Of a stretch of DNA of 12,510 bases, positions 1-7,299 are shown piece by piece. Source of the DNA: Deltaproteobacteria bacterium. Its GTDB lineage: Bacteria > Desulfobacterota > DSM-4660 > Desulfatiglandales > B25-G16. Below the pieces are notes generated by a model that did not search any database, was not told the DNA's origin, and saw only the letters and a list, made by a program, of their open reading frames with translations. Position 1 is the first letter of the stretch. Each line of letters opens with the position of its first letter. Where the stretch lies: the NCBI GenBank assembly GCA_020348625.1, contig CP070752.1:2029807-2042316 (forward strand), written 5' to 3'. The position numbers were made by a program, and so were the translations under genes.

Positions 1-1971
1 ACCACCCGGCCACTGGGCCGATACAGATACGCCGGTGGGTTTGTGTGTTCCTCCGAGGCAGGTTTCAAATTGAACCGTAGTGTCGGCCCAAAACCGGAAC
101 AGATCCTTGGCAATCGCGTCCGCATCCTCTTCATTGTTGCCATATTTCGGGGCCTCCAGGAACATCTTGCGCATTTTTGAAAACCCATCGCCTTGCCAAT
201 TTGAACACAAGGCATCCATTAACTCCTGCTTGGAGAATCTTTCTTGTTCAAATACAAGCTTCTTCACCGCCGCCAATGAATCAACCACGTTAATCATGCC
301 GACCGGATTCATCACGGCCCCGTTTTCAAAGGGAAATTTGCGATCCAGCAGGGCCTTGCCTGCCTTTATTCCCCCATACATCAGAGACGACCGAACCGGA
401 TCAGGGAACAAATCGCGGCTGACCTGCAATTCAATATTGTTTCTCTCGGAATGCAAACCCAAAAAATAGTGTAGCTGCGTTTTAAATGCAGTTAGAAAAT
501 CGTCAAAGGAGACAAAGGAACTAAATTCTCCGGTCTCAAGGCCCAGCTTTCGACCGGTTTGAGGTTCAGTGCCATTGTTCATCGTTATCTCCAGCACCTT
601 GGGCACGATGAACATCCCATAGGAGGCGATCCGGGATTTACCGGTGATCGCCGCATCGATACACCCGGCCATGGCGTAATCCCGTGCATCTTTCAAAGGT
701 ACTCTCTCGCTGACAAGATACTCGATGTATGACTTGTCACCCACGAAGGCCGGCATGCCGATTCCGGTCTTTACCACTTCGAGCGCTCTCATCATGAGAT
801 CCTCGGGTGTGCCCTCATGAACCCGTACGGTTACGGTGTGGTGCGGCACCGGGCACAACTTCAAAGCCTCTAGAACAAGATAGGATAACTCGTTGGTTGC
901 ATCTTCACCCTCAGGTGTTACCCCACCGATGGTCATGTTGTGCCACTTGGCCATACCTGCATTCTTCTGTCGGGCAAGTTTTCCCGAAGTGCGATTGATC
1001 TGCATATCCTTTATTCGCAAACACTGCAGCAGCTCCAGAACATCCGCATCGGTGATCGCCCCCGCCTGGATATCTCTCTTATAAAAGGGATACATATACT
1101 GATCAAATCTACCAATGGAGGCTGTCGGTGACGGGGTAATCATCAGGAAGATAAACCAAAGGGACTGGATGGCCTCATAAAACGTTTCGGCCCGATTCGC
1201 CGGTACATGCCGACAGGTGACGGCTATCTTCTCAAGCTCCTTTCTCCGATTTGGATCTATTTCGTTGGCGGCCATTTCGTCGGCCAGGTCGGCAAAGCGG
1301 TGAGCAAAACGGATGATCGCCTCATGGGCGACGATCACGGCCTTCAAAAACTCAGCCTTTTCATGGGGGTCTGCACTTTCACCTCGCGGTTTACTTAGTT
1401 CTTCCTGCGCCTGATCAATGATAGCTTTTAATCCGCCGTTGAGCACCTTCTCAAAATCAACCGTCATTAGATAAAACCCCGGTCCGAGACCCATGCCGCT
1501 TTCCGCATAACCACCCCCGGGGCCCTCATCCCGATTTTTCCATGGGGGCAAAATCATGCCGGATTGCATGAAGGGCCAGAGTCGGTCATCGAACATGCGG
1601 CCCATTCGACTCAACGGATTATAGTCCTTCCAATATGCATTCAGCTGGTGTATTACCGCTTCTTCCTCGGCCTTAATATCGTACCCGGCTTGTTTGAGCC
1701 CATCGATTTCTTCCTGCGACCACAATCCCGCATAGAAATCAAACTCCAAGCCCATTGGTTTGCTGGCTGCATTGCCCACGATCAATTCATCATCCTCGAT
1801 GAAAATGGTGATGTTCTCCAAAACATGGGCAAGGGCTTTTGCCCTTCTCATGATCATGGGCTCATCTTCGGTTGTTTTAAATGATTCCGTGAGCAGTCGA
1901 CTTTTTTCTATGGCTAGAGGGTATTTTTCAACCTCGATGGATTTTCTCAGTTTTTGAATTCTATTGTTCAA
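1..1971 (-). CDS. Glycyl radical enzyme (pyruvate formate-lyase-like family), partial, C-terminus off the left edge
   Basis: The minus strand stays open from position 1971 to the window edge, giving 657 codons of an enzyme family usually about 780-900 aa long. Recognisable segments are LLTESFKTTEDEP and DELIVGNAASKP near the N-terminus, then IGRFDQYMYPFYKRDI, MAGCIDAAITGK and LEAPKYGNN. These match the PFL domain of glycyl radical enzymes such as hydroxyphenylacetate decarboxylase. The thiyl-radical cysteine is Cys437; two residues on stands Asp439, where hydroxyphenylacetate decarboxylase and choline lyase have Glu. The glycine-radical domain (last 130 or so residues) is beyond the window, and so presumably is the activase. 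The start is TTG at 1971, nine bases after AGGAGGT (1981-1987); the nearby ATG at 1978 is out of frame. The cytoplasmic reaction cannot be assigned: lyase, dehydratase or decarboxylase are all open. The family is certain, the substrate unknown. Confidence 0.93.
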   Translation of the reverse strand, partial: MNNRIQKLRKSIEVEKYPLAIEKSRLLTESFKTTEDEPMIMRRAKALAHVLENITIFIEDDELIVGNAASKPMGLEFDFYAGLWSQEEIDGLKQAGYDIKAEEEAVIHQLNAYWKDYNPLSRMGRMFDDRLWPFMQSGMILPPWKNRDEGPGGGYAESGMGLGPGFYLMTVDFEKVLNGGLKAIIDQAQEELSKPRGESADPHEKAEFLKAVIVAHEAIIRFAHRFADLADEMAANEIDPNRRKELEKIAVTCRHVPANRAETFYEAIQSLWFIFLMITPSPTASIGRFDQYMYPFYKRDIQAGAITDADVLELLQCLRIKDMQINRTSGKLARQKNAGMAKWHNMTIGGVTPEGEDATNELSYLVLEALKLCPVPHHTVTVRVHEGTPEDLMMRALEVVKTGIGMPAFVGDKSYIEYLVSERVPLKDARDYAMAGCIDAAITGKSRIASYGMFIVPKVLEITMNNGTEPQTGRKLGLETGEFSSFVSFDDFLTAFKTQLHYFLGLHSERNNIELQVSRDLFPDPVRSSLMYGGIKAGKALLDRKFPFENGAVMNPVGMINVVDSLAAVKKLVFEQERFSKQELMDALCSNWQGDGFSKMRKMFLEAPKYGNNEEDADAIAKDLFRFWADTTVQFETCLGGTHKPTGVSVSAQWPGG

Positions 1972-1980
1972 TTTCCATTG

Positions 1981-1987
1981 ACCTCCT
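1981..1987 (-). promoter_or_regulatory. Shine-Dalgarno site deciding a TTG start
   Basis: Read on the minus strand this is a perfect AGGAGGT. It lies nine bases from the TTG at 1971, which is in frame with the glycyl radical enzyme. It lies only two bases from an ATG at 1978, whose frame (M-E-I-E-Q) stops after five codons. The spacing favours TTG. Confidence 0.75.
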
Positions 1988-2042
1988 GAAAATCCCATGT
2001 TCACCATTACTTTCAAAATCTGCAAGGATTTCTTAAGGTTTC

Positions 2043-2071
2043 AATATAATTTCTAGAGGCCAGAAAAGCAA
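2043..2071 (-). promoter_or_regulatory. Putative sigma70-type promoter for the glycyl radical enzyme
   Basis: On the minus strand there is TTGCTT (2071-2066), a 17-base spacer, then TATATT (2048-2043). The -10 matches five of six consensus bases and the -35 three of six. Transcription would begin near 2036 and give a leader of about 65 bases before the TTG start. Confidence 0.4.
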
Positions 2072-2215
2072 CAGAGAAACCATACTTTGGGCGTTCACTG
2101 TGATTGTAAAACAGAGTGTGCGAATCTTTCAGGCCCAAATGCTGCTCAAAAACAATCGGTTTTCAATAAGAGTGATCAAAGATGCAAGATTCAGATAGCA
2201 ATAATACCTATGGAT

Positions 2216-2244
2216 TTGACTCTTAATCTCATCTTAGATATATT
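2216..2244 (+). promoter_or_regulatory. Strong sigma70-type promoter for DUF1638/methyltransferase genes
   Basis: TTGACT (2216-2221), a 17-base spacer and TATATT (2239-2244) each match five of six consensus bases. The start point would be near 2251, giving an unusually long leader of about 145 bases before the GTG at 2396. Confidence 0.6.
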
Positions 2245-2395
2245 CCCGGGCAGGTGAAGACATGCTGAAAAAGCCTTAGTGATGTGGCCGAAAAGGGCAG
2301 CGGCTATGTCATGGCAGCCTGAACCGGTTTGGACGAAGTGAAGCGAATACCGTTCATGTCATGACCTCGTTTAACGAAGAATATAGCGTGTACAA

Positions 2396-3130
2396 GTGAC
2401 TCAGGGACGGACCAAAATCATAGCCTGTAAAACCGTGATTCATGAGATGCAACACCTGTTTCCATCCGACATGGAACCACTCACCCTTGACTCAGGCCTT
2501 CATCTCCATCCGGAAAAACTGCGAGGCACCCTGCAGGCCATGATAGATGACATCACGGCGGATACCGAGACCATCATCCTCGGGTTTGGGCTGTGTTCCA
2601 TGGGGGTGCTCGGCCTCAAAGCGAGCCACAGCACGCTGGTCATCCCCTGCCTGGACGACTGTATCGCCCTTTTTCTTGGCTCCAGAAGGACCTACTTGAA
2701 AGCATTGAGTCAAGAGCCGGGCACCTACTTCTTGTCCAGAGGATGGATCGATGCGGGGATTACCCTTTTAGACGAGTTAAGGAGCATGGAGGAGCGCTAT
2801 GGCAAGCGGCGTGCAGAACTCGTTATGAGGCGGATGCTGCAACACTACCGGCGCCTCGCCTTTATCGACATGGGCTATCAGGACCAGGAGCGGTACCGCC
2901 AATTCTCCCAAGAGGCTGCAAGAAGATTCAATCTTTACTACCAGGAGATCAAGGGTACACCTGAACTCCTCCGAAAAATATGTAACGGTCCATGGGACGA
3001 TGAATTCGTCGTGGCTCCCCCTGGCCACATAATCCACCTTGAGGATTTTGGAATGGTCCCGGCGAGAGAGCAGCAACCTATTGGTCTGTTCACGGAGCAA
3101 GACAGGGTGAGCGAGGCGAGTCGCCGCTAG
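2396..3130 (+). CDS. DUF1638 domain protein
   Basis: The 244-aa soluble protein has the DUF1638 pattern: KIIACKTVIHEM at residues 7-18, GFGLCSMG at 63-70, VIPCLDDCIALFLGSR at 82-97 and PGTYFLSRGWID at 108-119. Cys11, Cys67, Cys85 and Cys89 could bind a metal or cofactor; this is inference. The biochemical function of DUF1638 is not established, to my knowledge. The family is often found beside corrinoid-dependent methyltransferase genes, which fits the pterin-binding methyltransferase 94 bases downstream. The start is GTG at 2396 with no obvious Shine-Dalgarno site; it is kept because the conserved domain begins almost immediately after it. No signal peptide or membrane segment is seen. Confidence 0.88.
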   Translation: MTQGRTKIIACKTVIHEMQHLFPSDMEPLTLDSGLHLHPEKLRGTLQAMIDDITADTETIILGFGLCSMGVLGLKASHSTLVIPCLDDCIALFLGSRRTYLKALSQEPGTYFLSRGWIDAGITLLDELRSMEERYGKRRAELVMRRMLQHYRRLAFIDMGYQDQERYRQFSQEAARRFNLYYQEIKGTPELLRKICNGPWDDEFVVAPPGHIIHLEDFGMVPAREQQPIGLFTEQDRVSEASRR

Positions 3131-3224
3131 CCAAATCATGGGTAACCACTACGGAAGATTTGCCTATTTCCGCTCACAGGCCCTTCCCTGAAAGAGGAGA
3201 GGCCTGATTTCAAGGAGATTACGT

Positions 3225-4076
3225 ATGGAAACAAGGGTGTCAAGCGCCACAACAGAAGTATTAATCACCGATAAAGGTCCGACTGTATTGATAGGGGAGC
3301 GGATCAACCCGTCGGGGAAGAAAAAACTGGCTGAGGCCCTGAAGAGCGGAGATTTCGAGGTGGTTCGCAAAGAAGCCATAGCCCAGGTGGAGGCTGGTGC
3401 CGATATCCTGGATGTGAATGTGGCGTGCCCCGGGGTGGATGAGATTTCCGCGCTTCCTAAAGCCATTGAAACCATCATGGCTTCCGTGGATGTACCCCTG
3501 TGTATTGATATCAACAATCCCGTCGCCCTTAAGGAGGCCCTCAAAGTCTATAAGGGTAAACCCATTGTCAATTCAGTAACCGGCGAAGAGAATTCATTGA
3601 ATAAGCTATTACCCCTGGTCAAGGAATATGGTGCGGCAGTCATTGGCTTGACCATGGATGATGAGGGCATACCCAAAGAGTCGGACCGGCGGGTAGCCGT
3701 TGCCCATAAGATCGTTGAGCGCGCAGGGTCGCTCGGAATCCCAGCCGAAGACGTCATTATAGACTGCCTGGCTTTAACCCTTGGGGCGGACACCAACGCC
3801 GGCATGGTGACGCTTGAGGCAATCCGTAAGGTAACGGAGGAACTGGGCGTTAATCAGACCCTTGGCGCGAGCAATATCTCATTCGGCCTACCAGACCGCA
3901 ATCTGGTCAATAATACATTCCTGGCCCTTGCAATCTCATCAGGGCTCACTTGTCCTACCGTTGACGTGGCAAAGGTGCGGCCATCGGTTTTATCTATAGA
4001 CCTGATCTTGGGCCGTGATCGTTTTGCACAGCGATACATAAGGGAGTTCAGACAACGGAGAAGTCAGAATGACTAA
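3225..4076 (+). CDS. Pterin-binding methyltransferase (methyltetrahydrofolate:corrinoid methyltransferase family)
   Basis: The 283-aa protein is a pterin-binding TIM barrel of the AcsE/MtgA kind, which moves a methyl group between tetrahydrofolate and the cobalt of a corrinoid protein. Visible landmarks are GERINPSG (24-31), LDVN (62-65), CIDINN with Asp95 (93-98), VNSVTG (115-120), GLTMDDEGIP (141-150) and GASNISFGLPDR with Asn217 (214-225). The Asp and Asn correspond to pterin- and methyl-contacting residues of AcsE. The length fits the family (about 260-300 aa). ATG 3225 follows AAGGAG with seven bases between. The gene is probably co-transcribed with the DUF1638 gene. No corrinoid protein or reductive activator lies in the window, so its partner and methyl donor are unknown. 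A dihydropteroate synthase is unlikely because the motifs fit the methyltransferases better. Confidence 0.9.
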   Translation: METRVSSATTEVLITDKGPTVLIGERINPSGKKKLAEALKSGDFEVVRKEAIAQVEAGADILDVNVACPGVDEISALPKAIETIMASVDVPLCIDINNPVALKEALKVYKGKPIVNSVTGEENSLNKLLPLVKEYGAAVIGLTMDDEGIPKESDRRVAVAHKIVERAGSLGIPAEDVIIDCLALTLGADTNAGMVTLEAIRKVTEELGVNQTLGASNISFGLPDRNLVNNTFLALAISSGLTCPTVDVAKVRPSVLSIDLILGRDRFAQRYIREFRQRRSQND

Positions 4077-4118
4077 CGCTTGCAGCGCGGAAAAGCCGAA
4101 GCATATCTGTGTTGCCAT

Positions 4119-4186
4119 GTGTCTAAATGGAATGATTAACAGGGAAAAGCGAAAAACGCGGTTTGAAGCTACGCTGATTTAGACAC
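4119..4186. repeat. 10-bp inverted repeat between methyltransferase and transporter genes
   Basis: GTGTCTAAAT (4119-4128) is perfectly complementary to ATTTAGACAC (4177-4186), with 48 bases between. The loop contains a small nested hairpin (GCG, five A, CGC). It sits in the 121-base gap before the transporter and could be an RNA structure or a protein-binding site. No U-tract follows, so a terminator is unlikely. Confidence 0.45.
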
Positions 4187-4197
4187 CTGATTCGAGC

Positions 4198-5190
4198 GTG
4201 AACAGGACTAGTCAGGCATCTGAGAGCGTGAAGTGGATAGTGAAAAGATCGACGGAAATGGTATTTGAGCGGGATGAAACTCCAAAGGCCTTCATCGTTC
4301 CAATGGATCATGTTGATCTGAAGGGGTTTCTGATTCTGATTGTGCTGACCATGCTTTGGGGTTGCCACTATCCAGCCGTGAAGATCTCGAACATAGGTTT
4401 TTCACCCATATTTAATGCATTTCTGCGTTCTGCAATAGCTTCACTGCTGGGCATTGCCTATTGCATCGCCATCAAGAAACCGTTGTTTCATCGGGATAGA
4501 CGGCTATTTCATGGTTTCATGGTGGGCATGCTCTTTGGGGCGGAGTTTATCTGTATCTATCTGGGCATGTCATATACCGATGCCGCGCGGGCGGTGATAC
4601 TCGTCAATTTCTCACCCTTTGTCGTAACCGCGGGGGCTTACCTGTTTCTCAGAGAGGAACTGGGAATTGCCAAGATCGTCGGTCTCCTCCTCGGGTTCGC
4701 CGGGGCCTATCTCGTGTTCCACGGTAAACCAAAGGCGTGGAACCCCTCAATGCTGTTCGGCGATCTTCTCGAGCTCAGTGCCGCCTTCTTTTGGGGCTCA
4801 ACCACCGTGTACATCAAGAAATACCTTGCAGGCCGAGTCGATCCCATACACACCTTCCTGTACCAGCTCGTCTTCTCCATTCCGATCATGTTCGTCTGTG
4901 CCTGCTGGCTTGAGAACAAATGGATCTTGGATGTCACCACGGCTGCCGTATCAGCCCTCCTTTATGCATCCATTGTCGTCGCCTTTGCCTCCTATCTCAC
5001 ATGGTTCAAGCTGATACACGCCTACCCGGTATCGCAACTGGCGGTCTTCACGTTCCTGTCACCGGTCTTTGGGGTTGCAGCGGGGGTGATTATCCTCGGA
5101 GAACAGCTGACCACAGGCCTTATCCTCGGGCTGCTCTCCGTGAGCACGGGAATTTACGTGACCAATTATAGGAAAGACAGGGGTCTTTGA
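4198..5190 (+). CDS. EamA/DMT-family inner-membrane transporter
   Basis: The protein is up to 330 aa with about ten hydrophobic helices in two EamA repeats (roughly residues 44-173 and 188-323), the standard drug/metabolite transporter layout. Typical segments are LTMLWGCHYPAVKI (50-63) at helix 1, TDAARAVILVNFSPF (127-141) in the first repeat, and LSPVFGVAAGVIILGEQLT (287-305) in the second. Such proteins export or exchange small metabolites such as amino acids, nucleosides or drugs; the substrate cannot be read from sequence. The start is uncertain: GTG 4198 gives the longest product, while ATG 4258 and ATG 4303 are in frame. ATG 4303 gives 295 aa, the usual family size, with a short cytoplasmic tail. 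None has a convincing Shine-Dalgarno site. Its position between two metabolic modules suggests transport of one of their substrates or products, but nothing shows this directly. Confidence 0.9.
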   Translation: MNRTSQASESVKWIVKRSTEMVFERDETPKAFIVPMDHVDLKGFLILIVLTMLWGCHYPAVKISNIGFSPIFNAFLRSAIASLLGIAYCIAIKKPLFHRDRRLFHGFMVGMLFGAEFICIYLGMSYTDAARAVILVNFSPFVVTAGAYLFLREELGIAKIVGLLLGFAGAYLVFHGKPKAWNPSMLFGDLLELSAAFFWGSTTVYIKKYLAGRVDPIHTFLYQLVFSIPIMFVCACWLENKWILDVTTAAVSALLYASIVVAFASYLTWFKLIHAYPVSQLAVFTFLSPVFGVAAGVIILGEQLTTGLILGLLSVSTGIYVTNYRKDRGL

Positions 5191-5274
5191 CGATCCACGT
5201 GGGCGTCTCCTTAACAATCCTTTAACCGTTTTCGGGAGTAATCGGCTCTGGGTCAGATGCAGACCTCCGAGTCT

Positions 5275-5295
5275 GTGGCTTAGCCACTTTTCTGT
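5275..5295 (+). terminator. Weak terminator-like hairpin after the transporter
   Basis: GTGGC (5275-5279) pairs with GCCAC (5283-5287) across a TTA loop and is followed by TTTTCTGTT. The stem is only five pairs, so termination would be weak. It lies 85 bases past the transporter stop codon. Confidence 0.25.
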
Positions 5296-5322
5296 TGACA
5301 ATTCGGAAACAAAGGATCTAGT
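5295..5322 (+). promoter_or_regulatory. Possible sigma70-type promoter upstream of the DUF2284 gene
   Basis: A perfect TTGACA (5295-5300) is followed by a 16-base spacer and TCTAGT (5317-5322), which matches four of six -10 bases. A perfect TATAAT at 5406-5411 lacks a good -35. Either would leave a leader of about 300-390 bases before the GTG at 5717. Confidence 0.3.
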
Positions 5323-5716
5323 TTGTATCCTGATTTCGAGAAATAGCAGAGCAAGACATCATCTGCCCAGAGATAACAATTCGAGAATCCACTTCTGGGG
5401 ACAGTTATAATTTCAGGTGGTTAGGTCAAAAAGGGAGTCGGAAGTCCTGGCCCAACAAGGTAAGCCCATTTATCCTCTTCCGAGAAATGCTATTAGGACC
5501 CGGGGGTTCTTGTGTTGCCAAACTGTATGCGACACGGGATGATTATCCTGAATACGGTTGTGCCCCGCATTAAGAATCAAACGTGACGGCATAATCATTC
5601 TGTTTGTACCCGGTGATCTTTCAAATTCTACTCACCTGGCAAGGGCTTGTACTCAGAGGTACTTTCCCGATTTAGCCGAAAACACAGCATACTCGTGGGC
5701 CTCTAAGGGAGCGTTA

Positions 5717-6376
5717 GTGTCGAAAAATCAACAAGGACCTTCAAGGCTGATAACGCTTGAAATCCCTGATGAAAAGCTGGGACGAGACCTTGAACTCTTT
5801 AGGCAGAGAGCTATCGAGCTCGGTGCCTCAATGGCCGAGGTTATTCCTGCCAACTGGGTGGAAATAGATCCAAGGGTAAGACTTAAGTGCTCCATACCTC
5901 TGTGTCCATATTATGATAAAAGTATCTTTTGCCCACCTCATGGACCTTCCCTAGAATTGATGAGAGAGGCAGTCGCTCGATACAGTCGGGCACTACTATT
6001 CGCAATTGACATAATACCTGTGGATGAATATGCTGACCGCTCAAAAGAGCGTGGAGCAGTTGTTAAATGGGTGAGGAAGTGTTTTGAAATTACCGGCAAG
6101 ATTGAAACAATGGCTTTCGGTAATGGTTACTACCTTGCCACTGGATTTAGCCAATTTAGTTGTTTGAAGGCACTCTGCGGACAGGACCGGTGCTCTATTC
6201 TCAATGGTGGCAATTGTCCATTCACCCTGAAGGCTCGCCCATCTATGGAAGGAGCGGGAATAGACGTTTTTGGACTGGTAACCAAGGTGGGTTGGGATAT
6301 ATATCCTATATACAGGAGCGTAGATCCAAGAGAAGTACCGAGGGCTCTATCGGTCGGGATAGTCTTTATCTACTGA
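5717..6376 (+). CDS. DUF2284 putative metal-binding protein
   Basis: With the GTG at 5717 as start the product is 219 aa, a usual size for DUF2284. It has two cysteine clusters: Cys58, Cys63 and Cys72 in KCSIPLCPYYDKSIFCPP (57-74), and Cys149, Cys154, Cys159 and Cys167 ahead of KARPSMEGAGIDVFG (172-186). These suggest an iron-sulfur or other metal site. The function is unknown in the family as far as I know, although members are common in strict anaerobes. The GTG is preferred because AAGGGAG lies five bases before it; the in-frame TTG at 5558 has no such site. The gene is AT-richer than its neighbours: hand counts give 23/60 and 24/60 GC at 5881-5940 and 6061-6120, against 38/60 at 4681-4740. 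This hints at separate ancestry. The 175-base gap before the next gene leaves co-transcription open. Confidence 0.87.
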   Translation: MSKNQQGPSRLITLEIPDEKLGRDLELFRQRAIELGASMAEVIPANWVEIDPRVRLKCSIPLCPYYDKSIFCPPHGPSLELMREAVARYSRALLFAIDIIPVDEYADRSKERGAVVKWVRKCFEITGKIETMAFGNGYYLATGFSQFSCLKALCGQDRCSILNGGNCPFTLKARPSMEGAGIDVFGLVTKVGWDIYPIYRSVDPREVPRALSVGIVFIY

Positions 6377-6551
6377 GACTCCCCCTCTACGAAACTTGTT
6401 TGGTAATTTAGTGGCATACTGCTACATTGCCCTTGATAAGAAGAGGCTCTGGTAAGGAATAAATGAGTTAATTGCATTAGCAACTGATTCTTGACTGACC
6501 GCGATCCGAAAACCTCTGCAATAGACATCCCAGATAATGTTGGGAGTCACG

Positions 6552-7253
6552 ATGGATAAAGGGTCCAAGCATACCGTAACGATAAAAGCTGAACCACAAT
6601 CTATCAGAATAGATTTCTCACGGACTGCCATCATCGTCGTGGATATGCAAAATGCATTCGTGCGGAAAGGCGGGTATTTTGATCTGATCGGCATAGACAT
6701 TTCACCGATCGAAAAGATCCTCGAGCCCTGCGGGAGTATCATCTCCGAGGCGCGCGTTAAAGGAATAAAAATCGTATATCTTCAAATGGCCTACAGCCCG
6801 GATCTCTCTGATACGGGGCCGATAGACTCACCAGCCTCCCAAAAATCACGGAGTCTGTCGCTGATTCGCGAGCATCCTGAATTGAGAGATAAGCTCTGCT
6901 TTTCTGGTTCTTGGGGCGCGGAAATCATCGAGGAACTGAAACCGGAACCGGGGGATATCATTGTTAGGAAACAAAAATATGACGGGTTCATAGGGACAAA
7001 CCTCGACATCATTCTGAGAACACTCGGCATCAAGTATTTAATATACATAGGTACGGCGACTAACATTTGCGTTGAGTCCACCCTGAGACGATCTTTCTTC
7101 TTGGATTACTTCCCCATCCTTGTTTCAGATGCTGTAATCCAAAAGGGCCCAAAGATGATGCAAGACGCAACCATACTCAATGTTCAGAATACCTTTGGCT
7201 GGGTAACGGATTCCATTAGGCTCATGGAGGCGATGGATCGCCTGAAAGGCTGA
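6552..7253 (+). CDS. RutB-like cysteine hydrolase (isochorismatase superfamily)
   Basis: The 233-aa protein has the complete Asp-Lys-Cys triad of cysteine hydrolases: Asp31 in VVDMQNAF, Lys140 in VRKQKYDGF and Cys173 in GTATNICVES. It resembles E. coli RutB (ureidoacrylate amidohydrolase of uracil breakdown) along its whole length, including the GGYFDL, GSWG, ESTLRRSFFLDYF and NTFGWVTD segments. Most of these enzymes cleave C-N bonds in carbamate, ureido or amide substrates. No other rut genes are present, so the true substrate may differ. ATG 6552 is chosen because GGGAG lies five bases upstream; an in-frame ATG at 6537 precedes that site and lacks its own. The stop is only 46 bases before the ATP-grasp subunit gene, so the three genes to 10096 look like one operon. 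Confidence 0.9.
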   Translation: MDKGSKHTVTIKAEPQSIRIDFSRTAIIVVDMQNAFVRKGGYFDLIGIDISPIEKILEPCGSIISEARVKGIKIVYLQMAYSPDLSDTGPIDSPASQKSRSLSLIREHPELRDKLCFSGSWGAEIIEELKPEPGDIIVRKQKYDGFIGTNLDIILRTLGIKYLIYIGTATNICVESTLRRSFFLDYFPILVSDAVIQKGPKMMQDATILNVQNTFGWVTDSIRLMEAMDRLKG

Positions 7254-7299
7254 TCCTCCGGTAAGGAATTGAGGTATCCGATGAAAAAGGAGCAGCGGC

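Larger units (their letters stand above)
1972..2395. other. Divergent intergenic control region
   Basis: These 424 bases separate the minus-strand glycyl radical enzyme from the plus-strand DUF1638 gene. No reading frame in it resembles a protein. It holds one promoter facing each way (listed separately), two copies of ATGTCATG exactly 50 bases apart (2306-2313 and 2356-2363), and the perfect 8-base palindrome GTCATGAC (2358-2365). I looked for a cobalamin riboswitch because of the methyltransferase downstream and found no B12-box-like sequence. Confidence 0.6.
5191..5716. other. Non-coding stretch between transporter and DUF2284 gene
   Basis: These 526 bases carry the weak hairpin and the possible promoter elements listed separately. 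The reading frame of the DUF2284 gene remains open upstream to a TTG at 5558. However, the extra 53 residues resemble nothing I recognise and have no Shine-Dalgarno site, so I treat them as untranslated. No tRNA or riboswitch fold was recognised. Confidence 0.5.

Noticed and set aside
80..1957. Several plus-strand open frames of 63-129 aa
   Set aside because: They lie antisense to the glycyl radical enzyme, whose minus-strand translation shows family motifs throughout; the plus frames show none and have no ribosome sites.
1972..2395. Cobalamin or folate riboswitch upstream of the methyltransferase genes
   Set aside because: I found no B12-box-like sequence and no arrangement of stems matching these riboswitches by eye.
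3178..3205. AGGCC/GGCCT hairpin between the DUF1638 and methyltransferase genes
   Set aside because: Only five outer pairs are solid, the inner stem has a mismatch and no U-tract follows, so it is not convincing as a terminator.
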